Assembly: GCF_006335145.1 (NCBI RefSeq)
Contig: NZ_VDMN01000005.1
Location: 338,510 to 402,509 of the forward strand
Length of the DNA: 64,000 bases
Reading direction: 5' to 3'
DNA from: Aliirhizobium smilacinae
GTDB taxonomy: Bacteria > Pseudomonadota > Alphaproteobacteria > Rhizobiales > Rhizobiaceae
Each line of letters begins with the position of its first letter. Position 1 is the first letter of the stretch. A program made the translations under genes and the position numbers. Of this stretch, positions 25,469-33,800 are shown piece by piece. Under the pieces are notes generated by a model. The model made no database searches and was not told the origin of the DNA. It was given only the letters and a program-made list of their open reading frames with translations.

Positions 25469-26098
25469 ATGACGGGTTCTCCGGCGGCGAACGACGTGGA
25501 TGAAGAGTTGGATGCTACCCAATTGATCTTGCAGGATATTCAGTCGGGTATATATGCGCCAGGCACATGGCTGAAGCAGATCGACCTCGAGACCCGTTAC
25601 AGCCGTGGTCGCAACGAGATTCGCCGTGCGTTGGATAGGCTCGCTCTCAAGCGGGTTGTCGAACATGTGCCGAACCGTGGATACCATGTCTATCTGACCG
25701 ACGGAAAGCAGTGGGACGACATCGCCGAAATCCGCATCATGCTGGAGACGGGGATCGCCGCCAAAGTGATCGAGCGCGCAACGCCGACGGATATCTCCGC
25801 GCTCAGAGAACTGGCCAATCGCTTTCAAAGCTTACTTCTTTCAGGCACGGTGCTTGAGCTTTATGAGGCAAATCTGGCCTTTCACCGCGCCTATGTCGAT
25901 CTTGCCGGAAATGCGGAGATGCACAGCGTGATTGCCGAACTACGGCAACGTACATCGTCAGCGCCAGTCTCGCAGTGGCATACGCGTTTGAGAATAGAGG
26001 TTTCGGCCGCGGAGCATCACCGCATGGTCGATTCTATCGAGGAAAAAGACGAGTCCAGGCTAAAGTTGCTCGTCGAACAGCATATCCGGCAAAAGTGA
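25469..26098 (+). CDS. GntR family transcriptional regulator (FCD domain)
   Basis: A 209-residue regulator. The winged helix-turn-helix occupies about residues 10-75 (SRGRNEIRRALDRLALKRVVEHVPNRG split across the recognition helix and wing), followed by an all-helical FCD ligand domain. Histidines that usually bind a metal in FCD domains are present (NLAFHRAYVDLA, AAEHHRMVDSI and VEQHI). The ATG at 25469 follows GGGGGTGG; an upstream ATT/ATG region at 25427 is less likely. It probably represses the divergent amidohydrolase/transporter operon. Confidence 0.86.
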   Translation: MTGSPAANDVDEELDATQLILQDIQSGIYAPGTWLKQIDLETRYSRGRNEIRRALDRLALKRVVEHVPNRGYHVYLTDGKQWDDIAEIRIMLETGIAAKVIERATPTDISALRELANRFQSLLLSGTVLELYEANLAFHRAYVDLAGNAEMHSVIAELRQRTSSAPVSQWHTRLRIEVSAAEHHRMVDSIEEKDESRLKLLVEQHIRQK

Positions 26099-26301
26099 CC
26101 GACTGACCATGCTTTAAGCCAGGGGATTCGTGATAATCTCGCATCGAGCGGATGGTGTTAAACAGATAGAGCTAATCGTTTCCCGCCAGGAAAACCCGGT
26201 TTCAATTCGATCCTAAAAGTCGCACAGTCCCATCACTTTCGTTTCCTTATGTCTTACAGAACAGCCGACGTTCGGCTAGGCTGTCCGCTTTTCGGTTTAT
26301 T

Positions 26302-27954
26302 ATGATTTTACTCGCTCTTTTCGAACGCGCAGCCTTGATGCTGATGGTGCTGTTCTTTCTCGGGCGCACGCGCCTGTTCAAGAACGTGCTCTGGAAAGGC
26401 AAGCTCAGCGGCCTTGAACTTGCCTTTCTCTCCGCACTGTTTTCCGGCTTTGCCGTCGGCGGCACCTATATGGGCATTCCGGTCGAAGGCGCGCTGGTTA
26501 ATGTCCGCACGATCGCAATCATGTCCGGCGGTATCCTCTTCGGCCCCTGGGTCGGCATCCCCGCAGGTATCATTTCCGGCCTGCACCGTTTTCTGATCGA
26601 CATCCATGGTCCATCCGCGATCGCCTGTCTGATCAGCAGCATCTGCGCCGGCCTTCTATCGACGGCGATCCATTATCACGGTCGCCGCAGATGGCTTTGG
26701 TTGATCGGAAGTCTTGCCGGCATGGCCTGCGAATGCCTGACCATGCTGCTCATCCTGCTTTTTGCCCCGGCCGGCGTCGGCATTGCCATCGTGTCGGAAA
26801 TTGCCTGGCCGATGATTATCGGCTCGATGTGCACCGGCATGATCATCAAGCGCATACAGGATATCGAGGACGAGAAGGAATTGACCGCGGCCAATGAGGC
26901 AAGGCTTGCCCTCATCATTGCCAACCGCACGTTGCCCTTTTTCCAGAACGTACAGGATGACACGCTCGCCAAGGTCTGCGAAGTGATCCACGAGTGCCTG
27001 GAGGCCGACGCGGTGGCAATCACAGATCGCGACCACGTGCTGGCCTATGTTGGCATCGGCCATGAGTATTACGACGAGGAGCATAAGCACTTAAGCGATC
27101 TGACTGCCGACGCCATCCGCAACGACCGGATCACCGTCGACAATAACCTGCATCGCTATCCGGCTGCTGATTTCCGCTCGGTTGCGATCGTGCCCCTGCG
27201 CGAAAACGGCCTCGTTACCGGTACCCTCAAAATCTTCTTCACCCAGCCGGACATGATTACCGATTCACTGCGCGAACTCGGCGTCGGCCTGTCACAGTTG
27301 ATATCCACGCAGATAGAACTGTCGCGCGTGAAGGCTTTGCGCGAAATGGCGGCAAAGGCGGAATTCCGCGCCCTCCAAAGCAAGATCAATCCGCATTTTC
27401 TGTTCAATGCGCTTAACGCTATCTCCTCCCTTGTCCGCCTTCGTCCGGACGAGGCTCGCCAAGTCATTGCCAAGCTGGCCGATTACCTGCGGCAGAATCT
27501 CTCGCTCAGCGACGGCATGATCGACATCCAGGACGAGCTGCGGCAGGTGCGTGATTATGTGGCGATCGAACAGGCCCGTTTCGGGCCCAAGCTGACGGTC
27601 ACCTTCGATGTCGATAACGTAAATATCGATATTCCGAGCCTGTCGCTCCAGCCGCTCGTCGAGAACGCCATCCTGCACGGCATCCAATCCCAGCCACGTC
27701 CGGGCGAGGTCCATATCGCGGTCAAGCGCCTTGCCGATAGTGTCAGCGTCACCATCCGCGATACAGGTAAAGGTATCGATCCCGAGGTCATCAAGGCGGT
27801 TGAAAACGGGGAGGCCGTGCGTGACCGGATCGGATTGATGAATGTCAATGAACGGTTGAAACTGCTCCATGGCCACGGGTTGAATATCCAGAGACTCGAA
27901 CCCGGCACGTCGGTGAGCTTCGACCTGCCGCTCGAAAACAGGGAAACTGCATGA
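26302..27954 (+). CDS. LytS-family sensor histidine kinase (YpdA/BtsS-like)
   Basis: A membrane sensor kinase of 550 residues. It has a LytS-type multi-helix membrane domain (residues about 1-190, with the GILFGPWVGIPAGIISGLHRF motif), a GAF-like domain (about 215-345), and a His-kinase domain with KINPHFLFNALNAISSL; the phosphorylated His is about residue 365. The ATP-binding region shows the QPLVENAILHG N-box and DTGKGID. No Shine-Dalgarno site precedes the ATG, which overlaps the stop of an 18-codon frame. The partner regulator overlaps by ATGA. In E. coli the sister kinases sense pyruvate. Confidence 0.9.
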   Translation: MILLALFERAALMLMVLFFLGRTRLFKNVLWKGKLSGLELAFLSALFSGFAVGGTYMGIPVEGALVNVRTIAIMSGGILFGPWVGIPAGIISGLHRFLIDIHGPSAIACLISSICAGLLSTAIHYHGRRRWLWLIGSLAGMACECLTMLLILLFAPAGVGIAIVSEIAWPMIIGSMCTGMIIKRIQDIEDEKELTAANEARLALIIANRTLPFFQNVQDDTLAKVCEVIHECLEADAVAITDRDHVLAYVGIGHEYYDEEHKHLSDLTADAIRNDRITVDNNLHRYPAADFRSVAIVPLRENGLVTGTLKIFFTQPDMITDSLRELGVGLSQLISTQIELSRVKALREMAAKAEFRALQSKINPHFLFNALNAISSLVRLRPDEARQVIAKLADYLRQNLSLSDGMIDIQDELRQVRDYVAIEQARFGPKLTVTFDVDNVNIDIPSLSLQPLVENAILHGIQSQPRPGEVHIAVKRLADSVSVTIRDTGKGIDPEVIKAVENGEAVRDRIGLMNVNERLKLLHGHGLNIQRLEPGTSVSFDLPLENRETA

Positions 27955-28688
27955 GAGCCCTGATCGTTGAAGACGAATATCTCGCACGTGACGAACTGAA
28001 ATGGCTGATCGAAAAACACAGTTCCATCAAGGTGGTCGCAACCGAGGAAGACGGTTTGGCGGCGCTACGCTATCTGCAGGAAAACGACCTTGATGTCGTC
28101 TTTCTCGATATCAATATTCCTTCGATCGACGGCATGACTCTGGCTCGCAATTTGCACAAGCAGGCCAACCCGCCGAAGGTGGTCATAGTCACCGCGTACA
28201 AAGAGCATGCCGCCGAAGCCTTCGAACTGGAAGTCTTCGACTATATTCTTAAACCGTTTAATGAGCAGCGAGTTGCCAACACGCTGAGGAGGCTGGAAAA
28301 CAACTCAAACTCGGCGGCTCCGTCTGCGCCGACGCATCAGCCGGTTGCCGCGACCAAGAGGACCGTCAATATTCCCCGCAAGGACAGTATCCTTGTGCTG
28401 CCGGCAGACCTCATCTACTACGCCCGCGCCGACGAAAAACTGACCTACGTGCACACCGTAAAGGGCCACTTCGTCATCCCGACCAGCATCGGCGATTTCG
28501 CCGAAAAGCTGCCCGCCGACACCTTCTTCCGCTGCCATAGGTCATGGTGCATCAACACGGCTAAGATCCGCGAGATTTCGCCTTGGTTTAACGGCACCTA
28601 CGTCATCAAGCTGCACAATTTCGATGACGTCGAAATTCCCGTCAGCCGGTCGCATCTGAAAGAGTTCAAGCAACTCATGCAGCTCTGA
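27951..28688 (+). CDS. LytTR-family response regulator (YpdB/BtsR-like)
   Basis: A 245-residue regulator with an N-terminal receiver domain (acidic pair in VEDEYLARDELK, phosphorylated Asp in VVFLDINIPSIDG near residue 54, and the Lys in DYILKPFNEQRV) and a C-terminal LytTR DNA-binding domain (about residues 135-245, including FFRCHRSWCINTAKI). LytTR domains bind pairs of short direct repeats about two helical turns apart, and such a pair lies immediately downstream of this gene, in front of the transporter. It is translationally coupled to the kinase gene. Confidence 0.92.
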   Translation: MRALIVEDEYLARDELKWLIEKHSSIKVVATEEDGLAALRYLQENDLDVVFLDINIPSIDGMTLARNLHKQANPPKVVIVTAYKEHAAEAFELEVFDYILKPFNEQRVANTLRRLENNSNSAAPSAPTHQPVAATKRTVNIPRKDSILVLPADLIYYARADEKLTYVHTVKGHFVIPTSIGDFAEKLPADTFFRCHRSWCINTAKIREISPWFNGTYVIKLHNFDDVEIPVSRSHLKEFKQLMQL

Positions 28689-28689
28689 C

Positions 28690-28720
28690 GGCAACTCATT
28701 CCAAGGATCGGGCAGTTCAC
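28690..28720 (+). promoter_or_regulatory. Candidate LytTR direct repeat upstream of the OFA transporter
   Basis: GGCAACTCAT and GGCAGTTCAC lie 11 bases apart, agreeing at seven of ten positions with only transitions as differences. The spacing and GGCA..TCA pattern match the repeat described for YpdB in front of yhjX in E. coli (GGCATTTCAT, 11-base spacer, as I remember it). The second copy overlaps the expected -35 position of a promoter whose -10 could be AATAAT at 28740-28745. Confidence 0.68.
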
Positions 28721-28757
28721 GCCTTTTTCGAACGGCAGGAATAATGAGAAGGCTAGA

Positions 28758-28784
28758 TTTCCTCCGTATTCATAAAGGAGGAAA
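28758..28784 (+). promoter_or_regulatory. Inverted repeat covering the ribosome site of the OFA transporter
   Basis: TTTCCTCC (28758-28765) is perfectly complementary to GGAGGAAA (28777-28784), the Shine-Dalgarno region of the transporter gene that starts at 28790; the loop is 11 bases. In the message this hairpin would hide the ribosome site, suggesting translational control. Confidence 0.6.
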
Positions 28785-28789
28785 CGCGG

Positions 28790-29989
28790 ATGACCGCTCT
28801 TCCCATTTCAAAACGTTATTACACCCTTGTCGGCACCATTTTGTGCCAGTTCGGCCTCGGCTCGGTCTACACATGGAGCCTGTTCAACGAAGGCCTGTCG
28901 TCGAAACTGTCGGAGCCGCTCACCCAGGTTGCGCTCACTTTCGGCCTTCTGAGCTTGGCACTTGCCGTCGGCTCTTCACTGTCGGGCCGTCTGCAGGAGA
29001 AATTCGGCTTGCGCACTGTTGCGATCACTGCCGGTCTTGCGCTCGGGCTCGGCCTTTATCTGACCTCGACTGCAAGCAATCTTACCCTGCTCTATATCTA
29101 TGGCGGCATTCTTGTCGGCGCAGCTGACGGCACCGGCTATCTGCTGACCCTGTCGAATTGCGTCAAATGGTTTCCTGAGCGTAAGGGATTGGCTTCTGCC
29201 TTCTCGATCGGCGCCTACGGTCTTGGCAGTCTCGGCTTCAAATACCTCAACCTCGAGCTGATCAGCCGCTTTGGAATGGAAAGCGCCTTCGGCATCTGGG
29301 CAATTGCTGCACTGGCACTGGTTGTCGGCGGTGCTCTGCTCATCAGCGAAGCCCCGCAAGCCCGCGGTCACGCGGTCAGCGCAGGCACTAAGGACTACAC
29401 GCTGGCAGAGGCCGTGCGTCAGCCCAGATACTGGCTGCTTGCCCTGATGTTCCTCGCCGTCTGCATGAGCGGACTTTACCTGATCGGCGTCGCCAAGGAT
29501 GTCGGAGAGCGTTATGTCGGCCTTTCGGCCTCGGTTGCAGCCGATACCGTTGCCATCATCGCTGCTGCCAACCTGCTTGGCCGGCTTGTGCTCGGCATCC
29601 TGTCGGACAAGATCGCCCGGATCCATATCATCAGCATAGCGCTCGCCTGCGCGCTGGTCGGCATGGCTCTCCTCCTCTTTGTACCTCTGAACGAGTATTC
29701 TTTCTTCTTCGCGGTCGCCTGCGTTGCCTTCTCGTTCGGCGGCACGATCACCGTCTATCCCGGCCTGGTCAGTGACTTTTTCGGTCTGGCCAACCTCGCC
29801 CGCAACTACGGCCTGATTTATCTTGGCTTCGGGATCGGCAGCGTCATCGGCTCGATCGTCTCTTTCGCGCTAGGAGGCTTCCTTCCGACCTTCTACCTGT
29901 CACTACTGTTGCTGTTTGCCTCGCTTCTATGCTCGATCAGCCTGTGGCCGAGCCTGTCACACAGAACAACGACTGTAACAGCTCACTGA
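28790..29989 (+). CDS. OFA-family MFS transporter (YhjX-like)
   Basis: A 12-helix membrane transporter of 399 residues from the oxalate:formate antiporter family of the major facilitator superfamily. The opening LVGTILCQFGLGSVYTWSLF and the VKWFPERKGLASAFSIGAYGLGS loop are typical of OFA proteins. It follows the LytS/LytTR pair by about 100 bases, the same association as E. coli ypdAB with yhjX, where pyruvate induces expression. Substrate is not established; a monocarboxylate such as pyruvate is a fair guess. A strong AAAGGAGGAAA ribosome site lies inside an inverted repeat. Confidence 0.9.
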   Translation: MTALPISKRYYTLVGTILCQFGLGSVYTWSLFNEGLSSKLSEPLTQVALTFGLLSLALAVGSSLSGRLQEKFGLRTVAITAGLALGLGLYLTSTASNLTLLYIYGGILVGAADGTGYLLTLSNCVKWFPERKGLASAFSIGAYGLGSLGFKYLNLELISRFGMESAFGIWAIAALALVVGGALLISEAPQARGHAVSAGTKDYTLAEAVRQPRYWLLALMFLAVCMSGLYLIGVAKDVGERYVGLSASVAADTVAIIAAANLLGRLVLGILSDKIARIHIISIALACALVGMALLLFVPLNEYSFFFAVACVAFSFGGTITVYPGLVSDFFGLANLARNYGLIYLGFGIGSVIGSIVSFALGGFLPTFYLSLLLLFASLLCSISLWPSLSHRTTTVTAH

Positions 29990-30012
29990 ACATCGACCGC
30001 CATTAGTCATCA

Positions 30013-30036
30013 GCCGTCCGCCGCAAGGCGGGCGGC
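30013..30036. terminator. GC-rich hairpin after the OFA transporter
   Basis: GCCGTCCGCC-GCAA-GGCGGGCGGC forms a 10-bp stem (one G-T pair) with a GCAA loop between convergent genes. There is no T-run on either strand, so it may stop transcription weakly or only protect message ends. Confidence 0.4.
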
Positions 30037-30119
30037 GTTCCATATGCGAATTCGACCAACCTGCGTACGAGGCGGATGAGGAACACGAAACCGCCACAGC
30101 GCGTCGAGCCGGGTTTCGG

Positions 30120-30623
30120 TCAGTGCGTGGGGGGCGAAAGACGCGCATTGGCCAGTTCGGCCGTCGTTCGGCTTAACCGTGTCGCGAGCGTGCGCATGAT
30201 CTCGGCTGCGACCTCGGGAAATTCGCTCGTCAACGCCAGGAAGTGATCCTTGCTTATGCGTAAGGCTTCCAGTTTCGACGTGGCACGCACGGTTGCGGTG
30301 CGAGGAATATTGCAGAGAACCGACATTTCGCCAACAATTGCATTGGGTCCGACTTCCGCGACCCTGATGTCGCCGGCAGCAGACGATACGATCACATCCG
30401 CAGCGCCGGACAGCAGCACATAGGCTGCATCGCCCTGGTCACCTTGACGGCAGAGATCCTGGCCTTGGCGATAGGTCACGCGATCGCAGGCGAAAGCAAG
30501 CAGCTTCAACTTCGCTGGCTCGATGCTGGCGAAAATCGGCACTTCCCTCAATGTTTTGACTTCATCGCTGAGCAAGTTTGTTTCTCCGGAAATCCCCTTT
30601 TCCCATGTCACGTGGATTTTCAC
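30120..30623 (-). CDS. Cyclic-nucleotide-binding domain protein
   Basis: A 167-residue protein consisting almost only of a Crp/Fnr-type cNMP-binding beta-roll (about residues 25-145) with short flanks and no DNA-binding domain. The phosphate-binding cassette is clear: GEMSVLCNIPRTATVRA, with Gly-Glu and Arg-Thr-Ala in place, so ligand binding is likely. The start is a GTG overlapping the stop of the upstream ABC-like gene (GTGA at 30620-30623), implying coupled translation and a shared role. It could act as the cAMP/cGMP-responsive part of that membrane protein. A class III cyclase is encoded about 7.4 kb away (38032-41220). Confidence 0.82.
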   Translation of the reverse strand: MKIHVTWEKGISGETNLLSDEVKTLREVPIFASIEPAKLKLLAFACDRVTYRQGQDLCRQGDQGDAAYVLLSGAADVIVSSAAGDIRVAEVGPNAIVGEMSVLCNIPRTATVRATSKLEALRISKDHFLALTSEFPEVAAEIMRTLATRLSRTTAELANARLSPPTH

Positions 30624-33352
30624 AGACGACGCGACTGCAACTCCATCAACTCCCGAAAAGCAGCATTTGACTGCGATAATTCCAGGTAGTCACCGCTGCC
30701 TATCAATGAACCACGCTGAAAGAGCAGGACTCGATCGAAAATCCGAGCGATATGCGGATCGGAAATAACCCACAGGACCGCGGAAGCCCGCTTCATATCG
30801 CTCCGCTGCTGGATAATACACCGCGTGATCTCCTCTTCAATCCGCTGGTCTAGCGCCGACAGAGGCCTGTTCAATATGGTAAAGTCCGAATGTTTCAGCA
30901 ATGCGCGAGCAAGATTGAGCTTTTGCCTCTGCGCCAATGCCAGCCGCTTTCCGCCCGCGCCGACATCAAACTGAAGACCAATCGCCAGAGCGTTCTCATA
31001 GAGGCCGAGCGCGGAAAACAGCTCCTTCATGATCGTCCGGATATGTTCGGCTGCATCGGCCACCTGATGCGCAACCCGGCCGAACAATACATTGTCGAGT
31101 AACGTGGCGGATGCCGTAAAGCGCTCTGGATCGTGACGATCTATCAAGCTCGCCATGTCGTCGGGAATATCGGTATGAAACAGCTTGCGCGCAGCCACCA
31201 GTCGCTCCATCAGTGCCTCACTTAGAAGACCGAAGCGATGGCTAGGCTCGATATACGACAGACTGAGCACGGTGATCGATGCGCGGTCCTCGGAAGAAAC
31301 TTCCTCGAAATGCTGACCACGACATCGCGACAGCGTTGCCTGATAGACCGGGATTTCTTCTGCAGTCATGAATGTCAGTCTGCGGAAAAATGAATGCTGC
31401 GGCGCGAGGTCGCGAAACAGTTCCACGGCTGTTTCAGCGATTTCCAGGCCCATATCATACAGGCCGCGATCAAGGCCTGTGGTTTCCAGAAGGAGCTGAA
31501 AATATGGATGAGCAACCATATCCTTGTCATCGACGATCCGCTGGCTTCTGGTGCCGAAGAGCAGGTTCTCTCCGATGCTTGCCTGAATGTTGTAACGATC
31601 AAAGTCGAACGGCACGAGCAGATCTTCTAGCCGCTCCTCGACAAGCCGCTTGCGCAGAGAAAGGCGCAGTTCGGCGATCCGTTCGCTGATGATCGGATAA
31701 ACCTCGGCATCTAGCGTCGAGCGCAGCGTCAGCCCGAAAATGTCATCCGATATCTGTACGGCATCAAGTATAGGCAGGATTTTACGGAGAAGATCGTCCG
31801 GCCCGTTCGCTCCGACCGACTGATAGTCCACCCAATCCCCACTCGGAACAAAAACGACATTTCCTGCCTTGCGCGCCTCCGCCGCATAGCGCTGAAGTTC
31901 AGCGGGGTTTTCGTCGCTCGCCGCCACGTTTGGTTGGGGTGCGTGCTTGAGCCCATAGAGCAGATTGTCCATCAGACTACCATGCAACAAAAACGGCTCA
32001 CCTGATGCGTAGGAGATGCGGCGCCCCGTAATGGATTCCGGTATTTCGAGCAGATTTCGATCGCCAATCATCATGCTACCGGATTCCGGCCAAATGAGAC
32101 GGCCAAGGGCTTCTGCGAACGCTTCGGCACCGCTGCCGGCAGCGCCGACGAGCGCGACGGTCTCGTCAGGCTTAATCTCGGTCGAAACATCGTCCAATAG
32201 TCTCGCGCCGCTATCATCGACAAGTGTGAGGTTACGGACGACGACGGAGGTTTCCAGGAGCGCGACCGGGCCGCTCGCAAGCTCGTGGACCGACTGCGCG
32301 ATGAGTGGTTCAACGCTGAATTGATCGCAAACCGACCCATACTTGAGTTGTACGTCCTGACGCGCCTGATCCCAGTCGATGAGATCCTTCAACGGACTGG
32401 GAAGATCCTTGTAGGCAGCGATGACGGCGACGAGCTGCCCAAGATCGAGTTTTCCCAGCAGGACGAAATAGCCGCCAAAGGCATAGAAAATAAATGGCGT
32501 GACCTGGGAGAACAGGTTGTTGATGAATTTTACCAGAAACTTCCATTGATAAAGGTCGTAGCGGATCGAGAAGATCCGGCCGAGCCGCCAGGCGATATCG
32601 GCACGCTCGAGATTGGACGTATCGTTGCTGTGAACTGCGCCGATGCCATCGACAATCTCGCTGACACGCCCCGATAGCTCGCGGGCCGTCAGTTGGCGCA
32701 GGCGCCCCAGTTCCAGTACCCTTCGGCGCATCCGTGGTATGATGCTAAGTTGTATCGTCACGATGCCGGCAGTGATTGTGCCGAGCCAGACGTTCTGAAC
32801 GAAAATGAACCCAAGCGTCGTAAGTGCCTGGCCGCCGAGGAGAGCGGGTAGAACGAAAGCGTCACCGGTAAAGCCACCGAGCGGCTCCACCTCGTCCTTG
32901 ACCATGGTCGCGATCTCGGCGGACTTGAGTCGCTTGAAATGCTTGGGAGGAAAGCGGAGAACCCGGTCGACGAGTTCGAAGCGGATGCGGCGCAGCATCC
33001 GCTCGCCAAGCCGGCCCTTGTACGTGTTGATGTAGAACTTAAAAAGCCCGTTTATCAACACCAGGACCAGAAAGACAGTGCTTAGCGCCATGAGTGTCTG
33101 CGGCCGGTCGAGATCGATCCCATTGGCAAGCTCGACATGCCCGATCAGCGGGAGTTCGTAGGCAATCCGGAAAAATGGCTGGCGTGCATCGGTCGCTTCA
33201 AAGCCATTGCCCTGGATCGGTCCATTGACGATCTGCTTCGGTAAATCGAAAGCCAAGAAATAGGGGACCATGGATGCCGCCACGACGAGCAGGATCCACA
33301 GCTGTTGCCTGCGGGTGTGGCTCCAGATGTAGCGGAGCAGGCTCCTTTCCAT
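30620..33352 (-). CDS. ABC-exporter-like membrane protein with degenerate ATPase domain
   Basis: About 910 residues. The N-terminal half (residues 1-330) is a type I exporter membrane domain with a long loop after the first helix (FLAFDLPKQIVNGPIQ onward) and the usual KGRLGERMLRRIR and FKRLKSAEIATMV coupling segments. The C-terminal half aligns with an ATPase domain, but every key motif is altered: Walker A reads VGAAGSGAEAF (no Lys), the Q-loop position YASGEPF (no Gln), the signature GAGGKRLALAQRQ, Walker B FTILNRPLSALD (Asn-Arg instead of Asp-Glu) and the H-loop VISDPH. About 340 residues separate the Q-loop from the signature, far more than normal, and hold repeats. The ATG at 33352 (MERSLLRYIW) fits the domain start; the open frame upstream lacks similarity. 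ATP hydrolysis looks impossible unless a partner supplies it. Confidence 0.8.
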   Translation of the reverse strand: MERSLLRYIWSHTRRQQLWILLVVAASMVPYFLAFDLPKQIVNGPIQGNGFEATDARQPFFRIAYELPLIGHVELANGIDLDRPQTLMALSTVFLVLVLINGLFKFYINTYKGRLGERMLRRIRFELVDRVLRFPPKHFKRLKSAEIATMVKDEVEPLGGFTGDAFVLPALLGGQALTTLGFIFVQNVWLGTITAGIVTIQLSIIPRMRRRVLELGRLRQLTARELSGRVSEIVDGIGAVHSNDTSNLERADIAWRLGRIFSIRYDLYQWKFLVKFINNLFSQVTPFIFYAFGGYFVLLGKLDLGQLVAVIAAYKDLPSPLKDLIDWDQARQDVQLKYGSVCDQFSVEPLIAQSVHELASGPVALLETSVVVRNLTLVDDSGARLLDDVSTEIKPDETVALVGAAGSGAEAFAEALGRLIWPESGSMMIGDRNLLEIPESITGRRISYASGEPFLLHGSLMDNLLYGLKHAPQPNVAASDENPAELQRYAAEARKAGNVVFVPSGDWVDYQSVGANGPDDLLRKILPILDAVQISDDIFGLTLRSTLDAEVYPIISERIAELRLSLRKRLVEERLEDLLVPFDFDRYNIQASIGENLLFGTRSQRIVDDKDMVAHPYFQLLLETTGLDRGLYDMGLEIAETAVELFRDLAPQHSFFRRLTFMTAEEIPVYQATLSRCRGQHFEEVSSEDRASITVLSLSYIEPSHRFGLLSEALMERLVAARKLFHTDIPDDMASLIDRHDPERFTASATLLDNVLFGRVAHQVADAAEHIRTIMKELFSALGLYENALAIGLQFDVGAGGKRLALAQRQKLNLARALLKHSDFTILNRPLSALDQRIEEEITRCIIQQRSDMKRASAVLWVISDPHIARIFDRVLLFQRGSLIGSGDYLELSQSNAAFRELMELQSRRL

Positions 33353-33800
33353 CGCATCGACCCGTTCGAGACTAAGGTTGGTCACAACAAAGGTAGATCT
33401 GAGACGAATTGCCGAATGGGATGCCGAGCATAGGACACATAACATGGACTCGCAAATGGGAGCTGTGCCTGTGCGAACGTAAAGCGGCTTCAAGACTACT
33501 CTGTAATCATCGGTGCCATGTTTGTTGCATGCGCCTTTCGGCCCAATGCGGCTTACGGCCCATCCGCCGGAGTTTGAACCGGAATCATTGAACGGTTTCA
33601 CACGGCAAATACTTCAAATGGGTATCGGGTTTCTTACGCCGTTTCACTCTTCTGGAAACCGAAGTCATGACGCGGGACATACGAACTCAGCTTACGCCCA
33701 CATTTATCAGCTTGATTGAATGTATTTTGATTTGTGATAAGCTGTCGGTTGTAAGCGCAATGCATCTTGTGCCCGGTTTCATGTCATCTGGGAGGGGATC
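33353..33800. other. Divergent intergenic region
   Basis: About 450 bases between the degenerate ABC-like gene (minus) and the peptidase-like gene (plus). The minus-strand frame remains open as far as 33601 but lacks family resemblance. An AT-rich patch (about 33715-33745) just upstream of the peptidase-like gene may hold its promoter. No clear palindrome was found. Confidence 0.4.

Noticed and set aside
33353..33601. N-terminal extension of the degenerate ABC-like protein
   Set aside because: The extra 83 residues are not membrane-like and no ribosome site supports the earlier start.
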